Source: Flagellimonas_B algarum
Lineage (GTDB): Bacteria > Bacteroidota > Bacteroidia > Flavobacteriales > Flavobacteriaceae
Length of the DNA stretch: 64,000 bases
Assembly: GCF_040513375.1 (NCBI RefSeq)
Contig: NZ_JBEVTG010000002.1
Location: 558,001-622,000, forward strand
Direction of reading: 5' to 3'
In this document: positions 1 to 11,458 of the stretch, one piece after another
Position numbering within the stretch: the first letter of the stretch is position 1
Layout of the letters: each line of letters starts with the position of its first letter
Notes under the pieces: generated by a model
Database searches by the model: none
What the model saw: the letters and a program-made list of their open reading frames with translations, nothing else
Told to the model about the DNA's origin: nothing
Translations under genes and position numbers: made by a program

Positions 1-1175
1 ACTTGACCATCAAAGACGCCCTTTCGCGAAAACAGGTCGAAATGTTGACCCAAAATTGCGAGAATCACGGGGTTACCCTCTACGGTCTCGGGCATGAATA
101 CCAGGGCATCGTGCACGTCATGGCCCCTGAATTGGGCATCACCCAGCCAGGTATGACGATGGTTTGTGGCGATAGCCATACATCGACCCATGGTGCTTTC
201 GGTACCATCGCGTTCGGAATCGGTACCAGTCAGGTCGCCCAGGTTTTTGCCAGCCAGTGCCTGCTGTTGAACAAACCCAAGAAAATGCGGGTTACCGTCA
301 ACGGCACCTTAGCGAAAAACGTGCTGCCCAAAGACGTGATCCTCTATATCATCGCCCAGCTTGGAACGAATTCAGGAACGGGACATTTCGTAGAGTATGC
401 CGGGGAGGTTTTTGAAAATATGAGTATGGAAGGCCGGATGACCGTCTGCAATATGAGCATTGAAATGGGGGCACGTGGAGGCATGATCGCACCCGATGAA
501 ACCACCTATGCCTATGTCAAAGGAAAGCAATTCGCACCTGAAGGTCAAGCATGGGAAAATCAATTGGCCTATTGGAAAACGCTGCCCACCGATGAGGGGG
601 CCGATTTTGATACCGAATATGATTTCGATGCAGCGGATATCGGCCCGATGATTACCTACGGTACGAATCCGGGTATGGGTATCCGAATCAACGAAAACAT
701 TCCGTCGTTCGATGACGCTTCTTTTGAAAAAGCCTTGCACTACATGGGCTTGGAAAAAGGGGAATCCTTAATCGACAAACCCATTAATTGGGTCTTTATC
801 GGTAGTTGTACCAACTCCCGTATCGAAGACTTTAGAATGGCAGCCTCCCATATCAACGGAAAGCGAAAGGCCGACAACGTAACGGCCCTAATCGTACCCG
901 GGTCACAACAAGTGGCGAAACAAATCAAGGAGGAAGGGCTTCAAGACGTATTCGAAGCGGCAGGCTTCGAAATTCGACAATCAGGATGCTCCGCTTGCCT
1001 AGGAATGAATGAAGACAAAATTCCGGCCGGAGAGTATTGTGTTTCAACCTCGAACCGCAATTTTGAAGGCAGACAAGGACCAGGAGCCAGGACCTTTTTG
1101 GCAAGCCCCCTTGTCGCGGCGATGACCGCCGTGGAAGGAAAAATAGTTGATGTTACCGAAATGCAACCCGCCTAA
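1..1175 (+). CDS. leuC: 3-isopropylmalate dehydratase large subunit (5' partial)
   Basis: This is the large subunit of the [4Fe-4S] isopropylmalate isomerase, which with LeuD converts 2- to 3-isopropylmalate in leucine synthesis in the cytoplasm. About 390 residues are present. The family is usually near 465, so roughly 75 N-terminal residues lie left of the window, and the first visible residues ([10 protein letters not shown]) sit inside the conserved N-terminal region. Cluster-binding cysteines are recognisable in GSCTNSR and in [10 protein letters not shown]. The TAA stop shares one base with the leuD start (TAATG), which implies translational coupling. The true start is not in the window. 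Confidence 0.97.
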   Translation, partial: LTIKDALSRKQVEMLTQNCENHGVTLYGLGHEYQGIVHVMAPELGITQPGMTMVCGDSHTSTHGAFGTIAFGIGTSQVAQVFASQCLLLNKPKKMRVTVNGTLAKNVLPKDVILYIIAQLGTNSGTGHFVEYAGEVFENMSMEGRMTVCNMSIEMGARGGMIAPDETTYAYVKGKQFAPEGQAWENQLAYWKTLPTDEGADFDTEYDFDAADIGPMITYGTNPGMGIRINENIPSFDDASFEKALHYMGLEKGESLIDKPINWVFIGSCTNSRIEDFRMAASHINGKRKADNVTALIVPGSQQVAKQIKEEGLQDVFEAAGFEIRQSGCSACLGMNEDKIPAGEYCVSTSNRNFEGRQGPGARTFLASPLVAAMTAVEGKIVDVTEMQPA

Positions 1176-1762
1176 TGGAGAAATTCGACACCTTGGTCTC
1201 AAAGGCCGTACCCCTACCCATTGAAAACGTGGATACCGATCAAATCATACCGGCCCGCTTTTTAAAGGCCACCAATAAAATCGGATTCGGGGAAAACCTA
1301 TTCCGGGATTGGAGGTACCACAAAGATGGAAGCGTCAATACCGATTTCGTCTTGAACGACGGCACCTACAGCGGAAGCATCTTGGTCGCGGGTGAGAACT
1401 TCGGATGCGGTTCGAGCCGCGAGCATGCAGCTTGGGCTTTGGCCGATTACGGATTCAAAGTCATCGTTTCAAGCTATTTCGCTGATATCTTTAGGGGCAA
1501 CGCCTTGAATAACGGACTCTTGCCCATTAAATTGGAAGACAGTGAACTATCAGCCCTATTGACCCAGTTGGAACAGGACCCCGATACGGAAGTAAAGGTC
1601 GATTTGGAAGCACAACAACTATCAGTCGATGCCATAGGCCTGAGCGCCTCGTTCGACATCGACGCCTACAAGAAAATGTGCCTGATCAATGGGTATGACG
1701 ATATTGACTTTTTGATCAGCAAAAAAGAAACCATTGCCGCTTTCGAAGCGCAAAACCAGTAA
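1175..1762 (+). CDS. leuD: 3-isopropylmalate dehydratase small subunit
   Basis: This is the swivelling small subunit of isopropylmalate isomerase, 195 residues, the normal length for bacterial LeuD. The N-terminus contains the family motif with [13 protein letters not shown], and the GCGSSREHA active-site loop is present near residues 76-85. The start ATG overlaps the leuC stop by one base. The stop is followed after 7 bases by leuB, so leuC, leuD and leuB read as one transcript. No leuA lies between leuD and leuB, unlike the leuCDAB order found in some Bacteroidota; it must be upstream or elsewhere. Confidence 0.97.
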   Translation: MEKFDTLVSKAVPLPIENVDTDQIIPARFLKATNKIGFGENLFRDWRYHKDGSVNTDFVLNDGTYSGSILVAGENFGCGSSREHAAWALADYGFKVIVSSYFADIFRGNALNNGLLPIKLEDSELSALLTQLEQDPDTEVKVDLEAQQLSVDAIGLSASFDIDAYKKMCLINGYDDIDFLISKKETIAAFEAQNQ

Positions 1763-1769
1763 GTACCCC

Positions 1770-2888
1770 ATGAATTTGAACATCGCTTTGTTACCCGGAG
1801 ACGGTATTGGCCCAGAAGTATTGGATCAAGCCGTAAAATGTTTACAAGCCGTTGAAGAAACCTTCAACCATACGTTCGTCTACAAAGAAGCGGCGGTCGG
1901 TGCCATAGCCATCGATAAGACCGGTGAGCCCCTACCCGAAAAGACTTTACAACTATGCCTAGATGCCGATGCCGTACTTTTCGGTGCCATTGGCGATCCC
2001 AAATACGACAACGACCCTAAGGCCAAAGTGCGCCCCGAGCAGGGTTTGTTGAAACTTCGAAAAGCACTCGGATTGTATACCAACATCCGACCGGTCAAAG
2101 TGTTCCCGACACTGATCGAAAAATCACCGCTCAAAGAACATATCATCTCCGGAACCGATTTCACCATTTACCGTGAATTGACCGGGGGCATCTATTTCGG
2201 TAAAAAAGAATTGAATGAAGCCGGCACCGTTGCCTCGGATCTCTGTGAATACTCCGAAGCCGAAATAAGCCGGATTGCCCACATGGCCTTTAAGGCCGCA
2301 AAGAACAGACGCAACAAATTGACCTTGGTCGACAAAGCCAATGTGCTTGAATCTTCGCGCTTGTGGCGAAGGGTAGTGACGAAAATCGGTGAAAGCTATC
2401 CGGAGGTCCAGCTTGACTTCCTTTTTGTCGATAATGCGGCGATGCAGATCATTTTGAACCCAAGCCAATTCGATGTCATATTGACCGAGAACATGTTCGG
2501 AGACATTATCTCAGATGAAGGCAGTGTCATCGGGGGATCGATCGGCTTACTGGCATCCGCATCCGTTGGTGACGAAAATGCCCTGTTTGAACCGATACAC
2601 GGTTCGTATCCCCAGGCCAAAGGAAAAGACATTGCGAACCCCGTGGCCTCCATCCTATCGGCAGCCATGCTGTTGGAGCATTTTCAACTCTTCGATGAGG
2701 CCATGGCCGTGCGTGAGGCGGTTGATAAAGCGTTGAAGAAAGGTATCGTTACCCCCGATTTGGATAGCGATAGCAAATACGGTACCGACCATGTCGGCGA
2801 TTTCATTGCGAACAACATCGTTGACAATGACGATGATCTCAACATGAACGACGAAAACATCGGTTTGGGCAAATCGACGATTATCTGA
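1770..2888 (+). CDS. leuB: 3-isopropylmalate dehydrogenase
   Basis: NAD-dependent oxidative decarboxylation of 3-isopropylmalate, the last committed step before leucine transamination. The protein has 372 residues. The start is placed at the ATG giving MNLNIALLPGDGIGPE, the classic N-terminus of the family; an ATG 36 bases upstream is in frame but lies inside leuD. The substrate-binding RELTGGIYFG motif and the DNAAMQ and NMFGDI segments are all present. The C-terminus carries a short acidic tail (NDDDLNMNDEN) beyond the usual end of the fold. The stop TGA abuts the stop of the converging gene as a TGATCA hexamer. Confidence 0.96.
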   Translation: MNLNIALLPGDGIGPEVLDQAVKCLQAVEETFNHTFVYKEAAVGAIAIDKTGEPLPEKTLQLCLDADAVLFGAIGDPKYDNDPKAKVRPEQGLLKLRKALGLYTNIRPVKVFPTLIEKSPLKEHIISGTDFTIYRELTGGIYFGKKELNEAGTVASDLCEYSEAEISRIAHMAFKAAKNRRNKLTLVDKANVLESSRLWRRVVTKIGESYPEVQLDFLFVDNAAMQIILNPSQFDVILTENMFGDIISDEGSVIGGSIGLLASASVGDENALFEPIHGSYPQAKGKDIANPVASILSAAMLLEHFQLFDEAMAVREAVDKALKKGIVTPDLDSDSKYGTDHVGDFIANNIVDNDDDLNMNDENIGLGKSTII

Positions 2889-4112
2889 TCATTCGGCAAG
2901 TAACCCAGTTACGGTTTCTGCAAATTCCTTTTTAAACGCTTCGTGTTTGGCCCCGGTAGCCGGACCGTTGAAGCCTGTATGTATTTTACGCACCGCACCG
3001 CTTTTGTCGATATAGATGGTGGTAGGATACGATAGTACATGGTTCAACATCGGCAGCTTTTCATTCGCTTTGGTTTTGTTCGAAGTACCGACCTGGGCCA
3101 ATAACACCGGATACTCGACTCCGATACGTTCTTTCAGGCGCTCTATGCCTTTCCAGGCTTTTGCTTCCGTTTTGGCGTATTCAAAGGCCAAGGCGACGAA
3201 TTCTAGGTCTTCACTCGGGTGTTGCTCCGCATAATCGACATAGAACCGGGTCTCATCCAAACAATTGGGGCACCAGGTTCCCATGATCTGTACCAAAACC
3301 ACCTTATCCTTGAAATCAGGATGGTCCATACTGACCATTTCACCCTCGGCATTGGGGAATTCGAAATCGAAACCGTCATACCCTTCTTTGATAAAGGTCA
3401 ATGAACTGGCATCGGGCAATTCGAAACCGTCATTCCGTTTGGCCTTGAAATGCTCGACCGAATGGTTTCCGGAATAAAACGTTCCTTGCAATGTACTATC
3501 CGAAACGGCAGCCGTGAATAAAAAGACATGGGCCCCATCGAAAGTGGAGAGTTGTAACTCGTCACCATCCACGACCCCTTCCAGATAACGGTAATCACCA
3601 GTGGTCGTTCGAAACGTGCCGGTGACCTTGTTACCGGTTTGATAGAAAATGCCCTTGGCCGAATACGGGTCATCCGTATCGAAATCGAATTGGGTTTCCC
3701 AAATCCCAGAGACATTCACTGCGGCAGGTGCCGTATTCGCGAAGCGTTCGCGCGTACCGAACGAAGCATTGAACGGCACGATACGATCCAAACTTTCCTT
3801 GATGAAACTTCCCGTAATGTGCTCTGGGGTAAAGGTGCCTGCGATGTAGCCCTCGAATACCGGCATTTGGATGCGGATCGAGTCTCCTTGCATCTCGAAT
3901 TCATCGACCACGACCCGCTCATCGGCATTTTGGATGACCATGGTCAGCGAACCCGCTTCATCTCGGGCCAAGGTGAAATTAAATGGTAAATCAATGGAGT
4001 CGGTCACGGCCATTGTGGCCCACCAATCACCTGTTTTTAGTTGGGCGGGGCGCTCTTCTTGGCATGAAAAAAACAACCCAACACCAAGAACAAGGAACAG
4101 TAGTCGCTTCAT
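2889..4112 (-). CDS. TlpA-family thioredoxin-fold lipoprotein
   Basis: A 407-residue secreted thiol-disulfide protein. The N-terminus is a lipoprotein signal (GLFFSC, lipidated Cys17). Residues about 25-230 form a beta-rich domain of the kind often placed before TlpA domains in Bacteroidota. Residues about 240-400 form a TlpA/AhpC-like thioredoxin fold with the redox motif WCPNC (Cys281 and Cys284) and the cis-proline segment LSYPTT. It probably acts in the periplasm as a reductase or oxidoreductase; the partner is not indicated by the neighbours. It converges on leuB with no intergenic base and is divergent from pheT. Confidence 0.85.
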   Translation of the reverse strand: MKRLLFLVLGVGLFFSCQEERPAQLKTGDWWATMAVTDSIDLPFNFTLARDEAGSLTMVIQNADERVVVDEFEMQGDSIRIQMPVFEGYIAGTFTPEHITGSFIKESLDRIVPFNASFGTRERFANTAPAAVNVSGIWETQFDFDTDDPYSAKGIFYQTGNKVTGTFRTTTGDYRYLEGVVDGDELQLSTFDGAHVFLFTAAVSDSTLQGTFYSGNHSVEHFKAKRNDGFELPDASSLTFIKEGYDGFDFEFPNAEGEMVSMDHPDFKDKVVLVQIMGTWCPNCLDETRFYVDYAEQHPSEDLEFVALAFEYAKTEAKAWKGIERLKERIGVEYPVLLAQVGTSNKTKANEKLPMLNHVLSYPTTIYIDKSGAVRKIHTGFNGPATGAKHEAFKKEFAETVTGLLAE

Positions 4113-4193
4113 GGAACTGAAAATTTTGTCAAGTTTATCGCAAAAATAGGGATTGCCTTACGTTCTGGATCAATTTCTTTGCTGCAAAGCGGA

Positions 4194-4224
4194 TTGAATC
4201 CAAAGGATCATTGTTATATCTTTG
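4194..4224 (+). promoter_or_regulatory. Bacteroidota-type promoter of pheT
   Basis: A TTG at 4194-4196 and TATCTTTG at 4217-4224 are separated by 20 bases, matching the TTG-N17-23-TAnnTTTG consensus of the Bacteroidota primary sigma factor. The predicted transcript would begin about 10-15 bases before the pheT ATG. This is a sequence match only. Confidence 0.55.
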
Positions 4225-4242
4225 CTGACTTAATTTCAGGCG

Positions 4243-6651
4243 ATGAAGATTTCGTACAACTGGTTGAAGCAATTTTTGGATATCGATTGGGACGCGCGCA
4301 AAACGGGCGAGTTACTCACCGATCTTGGTTTGGAGATCGAAGGTATCGAAGCATTCGAATCGATTCAGGGAGGGTTAAAAGGAGTTGTGGTCGGCCATGT
4401 ATTGAGCTGTGGGCAACATCCGAATGCCGATCGCTTGAAACTGACTTCAGTCGATATCGGTGCCGATGCCCCGGTACAGATCGTTTGTGGGGCCCCTAAC
4501 GTCGCGGCCGGGCAAAAAGTACCCGTGGCGACCATAGGTACGACCTTGTACACGAAGGAAGGGGAAGCCTGGCAAATCAAAAAAGGAAAGATTCGGGGCG
4601 AAGAGAGTCACGGTATGATCTGCGCCGAAGACGAACTCGGATTGGGAGATGATCATGACGGCATTATGGTCTTGGATGCGGCGCTAAAGCCAGGTACGCC
4701 GGTCCATACCCTATTTGAAGTCGAACATGATGAGGTGTTCGAAATCGGATTGACACCCAACCGTTCCGATGCAATGAGCCATTTCGGGGTCGCACGCGAC
4801 CTTCGTGCCGGTTTGGAACAAAAAGAAGTGTCCTTAAAGTTGTTGACCCCGTCAACATCCAATTTCTTGATCGACAACCGCTCTTTAAAAATCGATGTTG
4901 AAGTTGCTGACAACAAATTGGCGCCGCGCTATTGTGGCGTGACCATCAGCAATGTTCTCGTGCAGGAATCACCTACTTGGCTGAAAAACCGCTTGCGTTC
5001 CATTGGCCTTTCACCGATCAACAACGTGGTCGATATTACGAATTATGTACTCCATGAATTGGGGCAGCCCTTACATGCTTTCGACGCCAACAAGATCAAG
5101 GGAAACAAAGTAGTGGTGCGAACCTTACCCAAGGGCAGTACCTTCGTCACCCTTGATGGGGTGGAACGGACGTTGCATGAAGATGATCTCATGATTTGCG
5201 ACAGCGAAAAACCGATGTGTATCGGCGGGGTTTTCGGGGGCATCCATTCGGGTGTGACCGAAGATACGACCTCGATTTTCCTTGAGAGTGCCTATTTCGA
5301 CCCTATTTCGATAAGAAAGACGGCCAAACGACATGGCTTGAATACCGATGCCTCCTTCCGCTTCGAACGCGGCATCGATATCAATATGACGGAGTACGCC
5401 TTACGACGCGGCGCCTTGCTGATCAAAGAAATCGCAGGGGGAGAGATCAGCTCCGATATCGTCGATCTCTATCCGAATAAAAAAGAAGACTTTCAAGTAT
5501 TCCTCACCTTTGATAAGATCAACCGCTTGATCGGACAGGAGATTCCACGTGACACCATCAAATCCATTTTGACGGCCCTTGAGATTAAAGTCAACAACGT
5601 GACGGAATCCGGTTTGGGACTGACCATACCCTCCTACCGTACCGATGTACAGCGCGAAGTGGATGTCATCGAGGAAATCTTAAGGGTTTACGGATATAAC
5701 AACATTGATTTCAAGGAAAAGATCACGGCTTCAGTCGCGCCGACCACCCCCTATGAAAACCACAGGGTACAAGACCTGATCGGCAACGTATTGGCGAACC
5801 AAGGGTTCTATGAAATCCTGACCAATAGTCTGGTGGGAGCGAAAGACGGATCCGATCAAGATGCCGTCTCCATGTTGAACCCGTTGAGTGCCGATTTATC
5901 AGTACTTCGAACAGGTATGCTCGAAACGGGATTGGAAGCACTACGGTACAACCAAAACCGCAAACAACACAACTTGAGATTCTTCGAGTTCGGGAAGACC
6001 TATACCAAACTGGACGAAGGACATCAAGAACGCACCCATTTGGCCTTATATGTAACTGGAAATCGATCCGATGACCATTGGGTAAATTCAGCCAGACCAT
6101 CCGACTTCTTTTATCTAAAGGGGGTTTTGGGAACCTTGTTTGAACGACTTGGACTCCAAAACCTGAAGGAGTCACCCTATGAAGGTGCGCTATTTACGGA
6201 AGGCCTCACCCTTTCTTACAACAAGCGGGCTTTGGCCGTATTCGGGGTGGTAACGCAAAAACTGGCCCAAAAAGCGGGTCTAAAATCGGAGGTATTGTAC
6301 GCCGACATTGATTGGGATGCCATCCTCAAGGCGATTTCACGAAAAAATATCGGTTTTACGGAAATACCAAAATTCCCTGAAGTGAAACGTGACCTTGCCC
6401 TATTGTTGGATGAAGCCGTGACGTTTAAGGAAGTACATGATACCGCATGGCAAACCGAACGAAAATTGTTGAAACAAGTCAACTTGTTCGATGTCTATCT
6501 CGGTGATAAACTACCGGCTGGCAAAAAGTCCTACGCAGTCAGTTTCACACTTCAAGATCCGAACAAAACCTTGGTCGATAAGCAAATCGACAAGATCATG
6601 TCAAAACTACAACAGGCGTATCAACAGCGTTTAGGGGCGGAACTACGATAA
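4243..6651 (+). CDS. pheT: phenylalanine--tRNA ligase beta subunit
   Basis: Beta chain of the alpha2beta2 phenylalanyl-tRNA synthetase. At 802 residues it has full family length. In order it carries the N-terminal MKISYNWLKQFL segment, an OB-type tRNA-binding domain (about 40-150), the B3/B4 editing domain (about 215-370), the B5 domain (about 400-475), the catalytic-like core, and the C-terminal anticodon-binding FDX-ACB domain (about 705-802, with EIPKFPEVKRDLALL). pheS is not adjacent, which is common in this phylum. It has its own promoter and ends 20 bases before a converging fasciclin gene. Confidence 0.97.
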   Translation: MKISYNWLKQFLDIDWDARKTGELLTDLGLEIEGIEAFESIQGGLKGVVVGHVLSCGQHPNADRLKLTSVDIGADAPVQIVCGAPNVAAGQKVPVATIGTTLYTKEGEAWQIKKGKIRGEESHGMICAEDELGLGDDHDGIMVLDAALKPGTPVHTLFEVEHDEVFEIGLTPNRSDAMSHFGVARDLRAGLEQKEVSLKLLTPSTSNFLIDNRSLKIDVEVADNKLAPRYCGVTISNVLVQESPTWLKNRLRSIGLSPINNVVDITNYVLHELGQPLHAFDANKIKGNKVVVRTLPKGSTFVTLDGVERTLHEDDLMICDSEKPMCIGGVFGGIHSGVTEDTTSIFLESAYFDPISIRKTAKRHGLNTDASFRFERGIDINMTEYALRRGALLIKEIAGGEISSDIVDLYPNKKEDFQVFLTFDKINRLIGQEIPRDTIKSILTALEIKVNNVTESGLGLTIPSYRTDVQREVDVIEEILRVYGYNNIDFKEKITASVAPTTPYENHRVQDLIGNVLANQGFYEILTNSLVGAKDGSDQDAVSMLNPLSADLSVLRTGMLETGLEALRYNQNRKQHNLRFFEFGKTYTKLDEGHQERTHLALYVTGNRSDDHWVNSARPSDFFYLKGVLGTLFERLGLQNLKESPYEGALFTEGLTLSYNKRALAVFGVVTQKLAQKAGLKSEVLYADIDWDAILKAISRKNIGFTEIPKFPEVKRDLALLLDEAVTFKEVHDTAWQTERKLLKQVNLFDVYLGDKLPAGKKSYAVSFTLQDPNKTLVDKQIDKIMSKLQQAYQQRLGAELR

Positions 6652-6671
6652 TAAGAAAGGAAACAGCGCGA

Positions 6672-7241
6672 TTAAATACGGGTGGGCATGATCACACTAT
6701 CGATTTCATGCACCACTCCATTACCGAAGTTTGATCCATCGGCTGCCGTTATCCGGGCCGAATTACCTAGACTATCGGTTAAGATAATGTCGGTTCCTTG
6801 CATGGTAGCGATAATCTTTTTTCCTTGTACCGTAGTGAAGGAAGCCTTGCCCTCACCTCGACACATGGCCAACAATATCTTCGAAGCGGTCAGTTCACCC
6901 GCGACCATATGGTAGGTCAACAACCGTTTCAATTTGGCCCTGTTGTCTTCATGCAACAAATCGTTTAAGGCCGCTTCACTCAATTGCGAAAATGCGGAAT
7001 CTGAAGGGGCGAATAAAGTAAAGGGACCACTCTCATTTAGAACGGCTTCCAATTCGACGGCCTTAAGGGCATTCGTCAACCAACTAAGATTCTCCGTTTT
7101 GACCGCTTCCAAGGATGGGTCCATGCCATTCTGGAGATATAGTGTAGAAGGTAAGGTACTGATCGAATTCTGTTGTGCGGTAGCCGTGCCACAACAAGCC
7201 AAAAATAGGGCAAGGTAGGCCAAAGATCGGGGGACATTCAT
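6672..7241 (-). CDS. secreted fasciclin (FAS1) domain protein
   Basis: A 189-residue exported protein with one FAS1 domain (about residues 45-185). FAS1 hallmarks are the FTLFAPSDSAF motif and the YHMVAGE segment, followed by conserved downstream strands. The start is set at the ATG giving MNVPRSLAYLAL, because the longer in-frame form adds a hydrophilic stretch before the signal peptide. Cleavage is predicted after TATA, leaving Gln at the mature N-terminus. FAS1 proteins usually mediate adhesion or surface interactions; the ligand is unknown here. It converges on pheT. Confidence 0.88.
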   Translation of the reverse strand: MNVPRSLAYLALFLACCGTATAQQNSISTLPSTLYLQNGMDPSLEAVKTENLSWLTNALKAVELEAVLNESGPFTLFAPSDSAFSQLSEAALNDLLHEDNRAKLKRLLTYHMVAGELTASKILLAMCRGEGKASFTTVQGKKIIATMQGTDIILTDSLGNSARITAADGSNFGNGVVHEIDSVIMPTRI

Positions 7242-7373
7242 AAGTGTTTCGTTAGTCTCGTTGGTTCCTTTTGGCTCAAAATCTTCGAAAAACATCGATG
7301 AACGACCAAAAAGTCCGTTAAGATAACTTTTTGGAGCAGAAAAGAAAATGTGGCGGAATGCATCTCATCCAAT

Positions 7374-7389
7374 TTAACAAAATATTAAC
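7374..7389 (+). promoter_or_regulatory. double TTAAC repeat
   Basis: Two TTAAC pentamers begin at 7374 and 7385, one helical turn (11 bases) apart, upstream of the gene starting at 7470. A TAACTTTG -7-like element lies at 7435-7442 without a good TTG partner. Related arrays occur at 9905, 20274 and 38981. The geometry resembles tandem sites of OmpR/PhoB-type regulators, but binding is inferred. Confidence 0.35.
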
Positions 7390-7469
7390 AGTTCATCTTC
7401 GGGGGCAGGTTTCGATGAAAAAGAACCGATTCCTTAACTTTGAAGGAATTGCTATAACAAGAAAAGAAA

Positions 7470-8186
7470 ATGCTGAAAAAAACCAACATCGAAGAGAAGC
7501 TGGCCAGGCAACGGAACGACCAGCAAACCGAACGCAACGTTCTTGAGGAAGTGCGACGGATTTTAGCCGCCGATACGGCCCTTGAATCGGCCATTGCCGA
7601 ACGCTTGACCCGACCATCGAATGCATCCGGGAATGCTTTCAATGTCGACTTGTTGGAATCGGACCGCATCTACCACATCGATGCCATCCGTGACATCTGT
7701 ATCGATTACCGCCTACGCTTTTTGAACGTCAAATATTTTAAAGGGGAGATACCGGCCACGGCCATTTCCAAAATCAAACATCTGGAACGGGAACACGAAT
7801 TGACCCTGCAAGGATTCAAGATCATGGCCCCCTCGAAACTCTTTAAACTGGAAGATAAGGACGATCCTTTGTTATTCGCCCCGATCGGCAACGGGTATTA
7901 TTACCTCATCCATAAATGGGGTAACGATTTACATCCATTGCGCAAACTGTTGGTTTGGCCCTTCAAGAATATCGTGAACTTGATGCTCACTACGGTGTTG
8001 ATCAGCTATCTGGCGACCCTATTGGTGCCCAACGGCCTGTTTACCAAGGCTGGAGGGTCGACGGAGTTCTGGATCATTTTCTTTTTCATGTTCAAGAGCA
8101 TCGCCGCCGTCGTTATTTTCTTTGGATTTTCCCTCGGTAAAAACTTCAATCCCGCGATTTGGAACAGTAAATATTTCAACGTCTGA
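7470..8186 (+). CDS. membrane protein of unknown function
   Basis: I do not recognise a characterised family. The 238-residue product has a charged N-terminal half rich in Glu, Arg and Gln (about 1-60), a mixed alpha/beta middle, and two hydrophobic segments near the C-terminus (about 172-192 and 203-225), suggesting a cytoplasmic domain anchored by a two-helix hairpin. The motif GNGYYYLIHKWGNDLHP is notable and precedes the first membrane segment. The gene stands alone between the divergent fasciclin gene and the convergent ABC-F gene, whose stop abuts this one as TGATCA. A conserved flavobacterial protein is likely from its normal codon use. Confidence 0.75.
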   Translation: MLKKTNIEEKLARQRNDQQTERNVLEEVRRILAADTALESAIAERLTRPSNASGNAFNVDLLESDRIYHIDAIRDICIDYRLRFLNVKYFKGEIPATAISKIKHLEREHELTLQGFKIMAPSKLFKLEDKDDPLLFAPIGNGYYYLIHKWGNDLHPLRKLLVWPFKNIVNLMLTTVLISYLATLLVPNGLFTKAGGSTEFWIIFFFMFKSIAAVVIFFGFSLGKNFNPAIWNSKYFNV

Positions 8187-9824
<1,638 letters not shown>

Positions 9825-9904
9825 TTAAAATTTTTGCAAAAATAGCTATTTTGTCGCCCTGGGCAACCTCTGGAAAAGGTATTTAGACCCTTGAAAGTTG
9901 CGGT

Positions 9905-9960
9905 TTAACAACATTTAACCTGCCATTAACAAGAGGCTTTTCCGGGGTTCCTTAGATTTG
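9905..9960 (+). promoter_or_regulatory. triple TTAAC array with TAGATTTG -7 element
   Basis: TTAAC occurs at 9905, 9915 and 9926 (10- and 11-base spacing). A consensus -7 element TAGATTTG is at 9953-9960. Exactly 22 bases separate the last repeat from the -7 element, so the third repeat occupies the place of the usual -33 TTG. This suggests an activator-dependent promoter for the lipoprotein gene at 9978. The same 22-base spacing recurs at 38981-39034. Confidence 0.5.
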
Positions 9961-9977
9961 TTCGTCCAATTGCGTTT

Positions 9978-11393
9978 ATGAAAAGATTTTTACTCTTCCT
10001 CACAGCTTGTTCCTTAATATCGTGTGGTGAGAAAAATACGAATCAAGATACCGTCTATTTCGCAGGTGAAATCGTGAATCCGACCAGCGAGTATGTGGTC
10101 CTCTTTAAGAACGATGTCGTGGTCGATTCGGCCAAACTTGACGACAACAATCGTTTTGCCTTTTCCATCGCCGACATTGATGAAGGCTTGCACCATTTCG
10201 ACCACAGTCCGGAATTGCAATACGTCTACCTTGAAAAAGGGGATAGCATGCTGGTTCGTTTGAATACCATGGCCTTTGATGAGTCTTTGGTATTTTCAGG
10301 TTCAAATGAGGAGGTGAACAATTTCTTGATCGAAATGTACCTCAACTACGAAGACGAGGAACGTTTGGTCTATTCCTATTACAAACTACATCCGGAGGAA
10401 TTTAGCCAAAAGATCGATTCCCTTCGCGACCAGAAATTGGAAGAGCTCGATAATTTGGTCATCGGGGAGACGCTTTCCGAAGAGGCTTTTGCGATGGCTA
10501 AGGCTTCGGTAGATTACAACAGTTTCCTTTACAAAGAGAAGTATCCCTTCTATCACAAGAAAAAGACCGGTGAAGAAACGATACATGTCTTGGATTCCTC
10601 TTTCTATGATTACCGGAAGACGTTAAGCTTGAATGAAAAGGACCTCACCTATTTCAGGCCCTACTACGACTACATGAAGTACCATTTCGGCAACTTATCG
10701 TACATGGCCTGTATGAAAGACTGCGGTATGGACGCACATGCAATGAAAAACACGCATTTGCATTTCAATGGGCATAAATTGGTCTTGATCGATAGCTTGG
10801 TCACCGAGACCGAGTTGCGCGACAACCTGTTTCGAAACGTAGCCATGGACTACCTACTAAAGGTACATGAATCGAATTCGGACTGTGATAAGTTCATTTC
10901 GAAATTCGAAAAGCTCTGCTCGAATGATGCCCATGTAACCGAGATCAAGCACTTGTATGAAGGTATCAAAAGCCTGCAGCCGAAAAATGAGATACCGGAT
11001 ATCCCGGTACAGGATATCGCAGGGAATACCAGTTCGTTAAAAGAGATTTCGAAAAACAACAATGTGGTGTTTTACTTTTGGACGGGTACACAGCGCAGGC
11101 ATTTCAAAAATGTCACCAAACATGTCAAGAAGCTCGAAAAGTTGCATCCTGACCATAAATTCGTCGGTATCAATCTTAGGACCACCCGTGACCAATGGAT
11201 GCACATGATGGCCGAGAACAAGGTCGACACCCTAAACCAATATTGGGGGAAGGATTTTGAACAAGTACAAAATGCCTTGATCATCGATGGACTCAATAAA
11301 TGCGTAATTACCGAAGACACTTTGATTGTCGATGCCTTTGCCAATTTATACGCCTCTTTCGATCCCAATAAAAAAGCCCCAGCGGTAAAATAA
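9978..11393 (+). CDS. thioredoxin-fold lipoprotein lacking the CXXC motif
   Basis: A 471-residue secreted lipoprotein (signal ending SLISC, lipidated Cys16). Residues about 25-120 resemble the DUF4369-like beta domain found before TlpA domains. A helical middle section follows, then a C-terminal thioredoxin-like domain (about 335-465) starting PDIPVQDIAGNTSSLKEI. The strand that normally leads into WCxxC reads FYFWTGTQRRHF (Trp368), so both redox cysteines are gone. It is therefore unlikely to be a thiol-disulfide enzyme; a binding or structural role is inferred. The gene is monocistronic behind a TTAAC-type promoter. Confidence 0.8.
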   Translation: MKRFLLFLTACSLISCGEKNTNQDTVYFAGEIVNPTSEYVVLFKNDVVVDSAKLDDNNRFAFSIADIDEGLHHFDHSPELQYVYLEKGDSMLVRLNTMAFDESLVFSGSNEEVNNFLIEMYLNYEDEERLVYSYYKLHPEEFSQKIDSLRDQKLEELDNLVIGETLSEEAFAMAKASVDYNSFLYKEKYPFYHKKKTGEETIHVLDSSFYDYRKTLSLNEKDLTYFRPYYDYMKYHFGNLSYMACMKDCGMDAHAMKNTHLHFNGHKLVLIDSLVTETELRDNLFRNVAMDYLLKVHESNSDCDKFISKFEKLCSNDAHVTEIKHLYEGIKSLQPKNEIPDIPVQDIAGNTSSLKEISKNNNVVFYFWTGTQRRHFKNVTKHVKKLEKLHPDHKFVGINLRTTRDQWMHMMAENKVDTLNQYWGKDFEQVQNALIIDGLNKCVITEDTLIVDAFANLYASFDPNKKAPAVK

Positions 11394-11458
11394 CCTCCAG
11401 AGCTTATTGTTTTCCATTTAGATAGGATACCCCTACCCTTTTTAGTATACGTTCAAAA

